Source: Phytophthora sp. 'mugwort'
Taxonomy: Eukaryota; Oomycota; Peronosporomycetes; Peronosporales; Peronosporaceae
DNA length: 64,000 nt
Reading direction: 5' to 3'
NCBI GenBank assembly: GCA_033558025.1
Contig: JAUCEF010000014.1
Coordinates: 3,038,001 to 3,102,000 of the forward strand
The first letter of the stretch is position 1; each line of letters begins with the position of its first letter. Positions 58,739 to 64,000 of the stretch are shown here, in pieces. A model generated the notes under the pieces. The model saw only the letters and a list, made by a program, of their open reading frames with translations, had not been told where the DNA came from and made no database searches. A program made the translations under genes and the position numbers.

Positions 58739-60200
58739 TATGTTCCGGCTGTCTCCGATCGAGCAGCAAAAGGTTGCACCATCTCCAACACTCGGAAGGG
58801 ACCATGCCACATATGCGCTAGCCTCCGCGCGTATCCTTCCTTGACTCGATCCAGATATAGCCACACTCGAGTGCCGACCTCGACCCGATGCGGATACACG
58901 CTGTCATTGTGGCGTTCGACCCGATCCGTAATAGCCTTCTTCAACTTCTCGTTCACGTCTGCTCTCGCCTGCCGGTAATAGCGCTGGATTCGGTACCGCC
59001 ATCGGTGTGGATCCCGATCTCGGCGTCTCGTGCTGCCCAGCGGGAGAGTTGCCTCTAGCGTCGTGCGTGGATCCCAACCGTGCGCAAGATAAAACGGGGT
59101 GTCACCTCGGATCCGATCATGTGCCGTGTTGATAGCGAACGTCAGGCGCTTTGCGTACTCGTCCCAGTCGCGCTGGTTCTCGTCCTCGACATACCTCTTG
59201 ATGGATCTCGTCACCGTCTGCACCATACGTTCCGCAGTCTCGTTCGCCTGAGGTCTATAAGCCATGGCGGCTCGCTGTCTCTGACCCAGGATCCGATTGA
59301 ACACCTTGAAGAAGTCAGACATGAAGACAGACTCCCCGTCATGCTGGATCACCTCGTTCGCACCGAAGCGTCGGAACACAAATTCCTCGTAGGTTTCCAC
59401 GATCATTTGGGCTGTCCGGGACGCACTTGCATTGACGAAGACGTAACCGGTGAGCAGATCCACCCAGATTAGGAGCTCCGTGTGGCCCTGTACGACTTGG
59501 GCAGCGATGGGACGTGATCCATCGCTATGACTTGGAAAGAGTAGGTGGCCTGGATATTGCTGGGTGACTCGCCATGTATGGTCGGTCGCTCCTTGCCGGT
59601 CTCGCAATTCACGCATTCACATACGAACCGCCGTACGCTCTGAAAAGTCCACGCCAATAAAAGTGATCCCGGATCCGGTGATATGTTCGGCTGATCCCCC
59701 GATGACCGCCCTCCCGGCTGACGTGGTAGTGATGCAGTAGATCTTCGTGCAGTGTCTCGTGCACGACCAGACGAAGCAACCCGTCTCTCTTTTCCTCCAC
59801 CTTCGCAGACGGCGGTAGTAGTAAGTAGATCCTACTATAGTCAGCAGCCACGATGCTGCACACCCGAGCTTCGTCTTTTTCAAGATCCTTCACATCCTCC
59901 CGAAGGTACTTCTTGAGGTTCATGGTCCACGTTTCTTCGTCTTGAGTTTGTCGGATCCGATCCACTCTCAGCTGGCGGACCGCCTCTTCGTGCAGCACAC
60001 TGGGTCTGGTGACCTTCCGGCGGGATCTAGTCGCCATGGCTGCAACGCGAAGCGTACTACCCTCAACAGCTGGGTCAGGATCTCGGGTACCCGATTGAGC
60101 GTCACCAGATCCTTCAGTATCTGGTCGTCCGTCACTTCTGTACCTGCTTCCCACTGTAACGCCGCACTCGCCAGACTTCCTGTGCTTGCGTTCCATACTC
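58640..60200 (-). pseudogene. pol: Integrase of Gypsy B
   Basis: The HHCC zinc motif is present across two frames (HYHVSREGGHRGISRTYHRI, then VCECVNCETGKERP). The catalytic core follows, with AMDHVPSLP (first Asp), VIQHDGESVFMSDFFKVF (second Asp) and YRPQANETAERMVQTVTRS (Glu). The C-terminal region has YPHRVEVGTRVWLYLDRVKE and HMWHGPFRVLEMV. Past a frameshift near 58730 the tail continues as VVHVSKLKPVRSVDEADRLD to about 58640. No clear chromodomain is seen. Frame breaks at about 59610 and 58730 make it inactive. Confidence 0.82.
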
Positions 60201-60299
60201 GCTTGACACGAAGCAGGTCGTGATCCGGCCAGGATCTCAGACGGTGTAGAGCTCTTTGCCGCAACAACGTCAACACGGGAGCTTTACAGTCGATCTCGC

Positions 60300-62068
60300 C
60301 CTTCATCTGTCGGGTCACCAAATTGGAGTCCCCAGTCCACCGTACTTCGCCTCGTTGACCGTCATATCTTCTGCCCATACTGATTCCGCCTTGACCACCG
60401 TCCACTCGGGCAACCTCCACACGATAGCGTTGAAGGCGCCTCCGCCGCGTTTGACTTGGGCGGATCCATCGAAACTAGCGACCAGGAGTTCCTCGTCGGG
60501 CTTTACTGTAGGGATCGGAGTCTGTACTGCTCGGCGGGGCTCTTTCCGCGGTGCAATTGCTACCAGCGCCTGATCCACTATCGATCGTGGCGTTACACAC
60601 GCAGCCAGCGATCCCAAGATCTCATCCTCGCTTTTCGTGCACTTAGTGATCTCTAACGTCCAGGGCGATAGCAGCGCGGCCCATTGCCCAAGACGCCCTT
60701 GGAGCCCTGCGGCGCGGAAAAGCCAGGCCAGCGTCGAGTGCAGCGTCAGGATCTTGATTGATCTGCAGACCAACATCGAATAACCCAGATCCAGCATACG
60801 TAGCAGCGCTAGCACTTCCTTCTCACGACGCCGTAGTTCAACTCGTTCGACTTCAACGTGCGGCTCGTGAACATCACGGGCAAGTATGTGCCGTCGTGAT
60901 CCTGCACCAGGGAGGCGGACACTGCCCACTCGCTGGCATAGACAATCAGCACAGGCTGTTTGTCCGGATCAAAGTGTCGGAGGATCGGAATCGTCGCAAT
61001 CTTGTTCTTCAGTGTGGAGAACTTTGCTCTAGCTCGGATCCACTTCGGCTCTGACGCCTCCGGATCTTGATCGAACTGGGGGTCCCCGCCTTCGAGGATC
61101 TCCCGGCCTATCTTCCCTTCGTTGACAGCAATCCCGCTCTCAGCACGCATCGCGGCGAAATCCACTTCTCGCAGCTCGTACAACACCGACGCGTACACCG
61201 CCATGTCTTCAACAAAGCGTCCGTAGTAGTTCAGACTACCCAAGACCGACTGCATAGACCGTTGCGATCTCGGGAATGGCAGATCCACCAGCGCACTGAG
61301 ATCCTTTGGATGAGCCTCCAAGCCTTCGATGGATACACGATGTCCGAGGTAATCTACCTTCTTCAGTCCCCAGAAACGCTTCGCGACACTGATCGAGATA
61401 TTCCACTTGTCACAGGCGGCGAGCAGGAGCTTCACTCGATAGCACATATAATCCCAGGATCCGGTCGTGACAAGGATGTCATCGATGTAGGATCGACGCC
61501 CAGTACGGAAGGTTCACCTACTTCCTCCGGATCTCCTCCTTCGAAGATGTCCGTTGAGGATCCTCGATCCGCTGCTGGTGGGATCCGCAAGAAGCCGTAC
61601 AGTGCGTAGTCGATCAGTCTCTGGTAGATCTGTGGGGCGTTCTCCAATTCAATTGGCATCTGGTTCCACTCAAACAGGCCAAATGGCGTGGTGAATGCCG
61701 AGATGGCATGAGCGCGATCCGTCATAGACACAACCCAGAAGCCACTCGCCATATCCAGCGAGCAATACCACAGCACCTTGTCCAGATCCTCAAGCGGATC
61801 GTTGATCAGGGGCATCGGGTAGACAATCAGCTTGGTGAGACCGTTGACCAGGCGGTAATTAATACACAACCTTATGTCCACAGCATTCTTCTTAATGATC
61901 ACCACGATTGGTGAGACCCACTGAGACGTTGAGTGTCGTATGATCTTGGCCGAAAGTTGTCCCTTGAGCAGATTCGATACCTTCTCGCGGAACTGAGGGG
62001 CGATCTTTCGCACACGTTGTGCGATTGGGGTGGGCCTTTCCAACGTCGATGTCACACACCACGCCTAC
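60300..62068 (-). pseudogene. pol: Reverse transcriptase and RNase H of Gypsy B
   Basis: The minus strand begins VVCDIDVGKAHPIAQRVRKI and runs through fingers and palm: VSPIVVIIKKNAVDIRLCIN, WYCSLDMASGFWVVSMTDRA with the first catalytic Asp, and YIDD at 61489-61478 after a frameshift. The thumb and first RNase H follow (GLKKVDYLGHRVSIEGLEAH; LIVYASEWAVSASLVQDHDG). Then come REKEVLALLRMLD and a second RNase-H-like segment (LVASFDGSAQVKRGGGAFNA, IVWRLPEW) near 60480-60330. At least two frameshifts occur (about 61480 and 60840). Confidence 0.82.
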
Positions 62069-62099
62069 AACCGACCGACACGCCGAGTGCGAACAAGGT

Positions 62100-64000
62100 G
62101 TTGGCGCGACTCGGCGAAGAGATGAGGTCCCAGTCTAAGTGGATGATGATATTCTCACCGGTGGCCATGGCTCAAGCAAAATGGCCGATTTTAGTCCCGG
62201 AGCTCACTCAACCGGTGAACAGTACTAGTATCAACCAACGCGTGGAAGATACGGTGCTGCTGCTGAGGGCAATGGGCTACCGTTGCAATGGTCGTCCAAA
62301 CAGCTTGATCTTATCCGGCTGGGGTCTCCGCCGAGCCGGCATGGCGTTGACCCACTGGAAACGCCGACTACGAGCAGCGTTTGGTTTGGAGAAAGCCCCA
62401 TGACCTCAACCGATGATCGCCAAACGCATAGCCGAGCTTGTCGAAGATCCTAGCAAGGTCCCGGTTCCGAAGACGCCTGAAAGTATAAGCGAGCGGGTAA
62501 ATTCCGATCCACCGAAGGGACTCCGTATTTCAAAGACTCACACATGTTGCAGTCTCCGAAGCAAGCGAAGGAGCAAGTGGGTCGTTATGATTACCTTCGT
62601 GATGAAGACGATGAAGCCGAGCTCGAAGACGAGGAAAACAAATCATAAGCCGAGTTATGACGGCCACTCCGGTGACTGTGAAGCGTCAGTGAAACAGCAA
62701 ATCTGTCGACTCAGCTACGATGAAGTCGATCGGAACGACACGCAATACCTGGAATTGAGAACCCATTTCCCCTGGACAAAAGGACTGAATTTGATGGGAA
62801 ACGATTTCGGTCGGACGCATCGTTGCAGTGGTTGAAGAGATTCATCTATGAGATGAAAGGAAATCGAATGCCTCAGAACTCGTGGTGCGAGCCGTTCTCA
62901 CTGTGCTTGGGTCGAGCGGCTAAAAGCTGGTACCGCCAGTTGGACCGGCGGACTCAGAAGAAGTGGAGCCTACTCAGCGAGCAGTTCTTGGATTATTACT
63001 GTTCTCAATTCGATCAGTCGGCGCGTACTCGATACTACTCAGCGAGACGTAAAGAGAAGGAACCCATTGGTGACTTCCTTGTCCGATTGAATAGATACGC
63101 ACGCACTGCCAAGATCCAGTATGGAAAGGACGGAGCAGATGCTGCTGAGCATGTAGAGCAGTTCTTGCTCCATTGCGGGGACGATGAGATCATGGATCTG
63201 TTATACCCGCTCCAGCTCACTCACATTCACCGTGTTGAACAAATCATAAATCGACGTATCTTGGGGAAAAACGTAAGAAACAATGGGACCTACCGGTGTC
63301 AGGTAAAGCCAGAGAGACTCGGCGCGGAGACAACACTCAGCGTGGAGATGGAAGTCGGCGGAGCGAGCCTCGGAGCGACGACAGACGCGAATCCCGCAGA
63401 GATGACCGCCGAAGTCGTCGAGATGAAGGCCGTGATCGCCGAGTCGCACTTGCCGATGCAACAGTTAATGAACTCTACCGCGGTGTCGACTAGCGACAGC
63501 CAAGTCGACGGGCCCGGTCGGCGGACTCGGCAGATGAAGATAACGACTACAGTGACTATATCGAGACTGATTCAGACCCAGATCAAGATCATCTCGACGC
63601 AGGGGAAGTCAGCGACCGCTCCAAGGACTCTGCTGGACGAGCCGACTCAAACAGTAAACGTTCGGCTACAGCCAGTCAACAGTTCAACACTTCTGACCGT
63701 CGAGACCGCCGAGATGACTCGCGTGAACGCCAGCGTTTTGAGCGCAGAGATCGCCGTGATGACTCGCGTGAACGCCCACGTTACGGTCGTCGTGATCGCC
63801 GAGATGATTCACGCGAGCGCCCTCGCTACGGACCATGCGCCGCGTGTGATGGCGATGGACACTCAGCACATTTCTGCCGTCGACGCTGCAAGTTCTGCAA
63901 ACAGGTACACGAAGTCGGGCGCTGTGAGTTGTTCCAGCGTCTGGAAAATGCTCACCAAATTTGTCCGAACGTCAGTCGACAAGTCAGCTGTGCCAGCTGA
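62100..64000 (+). pseudogene. gag: gag of a third Gypsy family (C), 3' end outside the window
   Basis: On the plus strand blocks read SINQRVEDTVLLLRAMGYRC (N-terminal), then SLQWLKRFIYEMKGNRMPQN, AKSWYRQLDRRTQKKWSLLS and FDQSARTRYYSARRKEKEPI of the capsid. A Arg/Asp-rich repeat region follows (RRDDSRERQRFERRDRRDDS). A zinc-knuckle region ends it (CAACDGDGHSAHFCRRRCKFC-type, near 63835-63900). Stops near 62402, 62833 and 63492 break the frame. The capsid resembles the gag that accompanies pol like that of family B in Phytophthora elements, but here it faces away from that pol. Confidence 0.7.

Larger units (their letters stand above)
54820..62070 (-). mobile_element. Ty3/Gypsy retrotransposon, family B, 5'-truncated
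   Basis: The element runs on the minus strand. RT, RNase H and integrase lie at 62070-58640 and the 3' LTR at 54820-55755, preceded by a polypurine tract (GTGACAAAGGG at 55766-55756). Between integrase and LTR lies a long plus-strand ORF. The gag, protease and 5' LTR are missing: minus-strand pol begins at VVCDIDVGKAHP (62070), where a plus-strand gag of another element starts. The whole element is strongly enriched in GATC. Confidence 0.8.

Noticed and set aside
1..64000. RXLR or Crinkler effector genes
   Set aside because: I looked for signal peptide plus RXLR/EER or LFLAK patterns in the open frames and found none convincing.
1..64000. CRISPR arrays, bacterial operons, rRNA genes
   Set aside because: No regularly spaced repeats of the right size, no ribosome-binding-site pattern and no rRNA-like sequence; the window is eukaryotic.

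Overview
This is eukaryotic DNA, most likely from a Phytophthora-type oomycete (Peronosporales). Genes have short introns of about 70-85 bp with GT..AG ends. One gene encodes an AA17-type lytic polysaccharide monooxygenase, a family known from oomycetes. A good match to the oomycete initiator lies just upstream of one start codon. The mobile elements are also typical: chromodomain Ty3/Gypsy elements, Tc1/IS630, pogo and hAT transposases, and a Crypton with a GCR1_C-like tail. I cannot name the species.

Layout. 1-2.5 kb: the 3' end of an UNC-50 homologue (+) and a secreted, probably GPI-anchored Notum/pectinacetylesterase-family hydrolase (-). 2.5-25 kb: a graveyard of mobile elements, with a 149-bp MITE, a solo LTR splitting an older RNase H fragment, a broken IS630-type transposase, a decayed Gypsy gag, a decayed pogo-like transposase, a complete but inactivated Gypsy element (family A, 15441-23362, two LTRs and a 5-bp target duplication) and a Tc1 pseudogene. 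25.3-39.3 kb: a gene island with an acyl-CoA synthetase/FATP (+), a PH-like protein (-), a kinesin-9 motor (-), a multi-pass membrane protein (+), the AA17 LPMO (-) and a four-exon acidic protein (+). 39-49 kb: sparse, with one small hypothetical gene, hAT and pogo fragments, a dead alpha/beta hydrolase and a dead Crypton. 50-51.6 kb: a Tc1 element with unusually long (about 245 bp) terminal inverted repeats. 53.2-64 kb: nested Gypsy sequence. A fragment of family A is interrupted by a family B element (minus strand), which abuts a family C gag (plus strand) running off the window.

The host genes are housekeeping or lifestyle genes: Golgi trafficking, fatty-acid activation, flagellar motor, cell-wall attack. 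They show no operon-like functional link. The kinesin and the membrane-protein gene are divergent across only 230 bp and may share a promoter.

The most unusual signal is that two different Gypsy families (A and B) each carry a long additional ORF on the antisense strand, between integrase and the 3' LTR. In both, this ORF converges on pol and overlaps its end. Family B is also strongly enriched in GATC in its LTR and interior.
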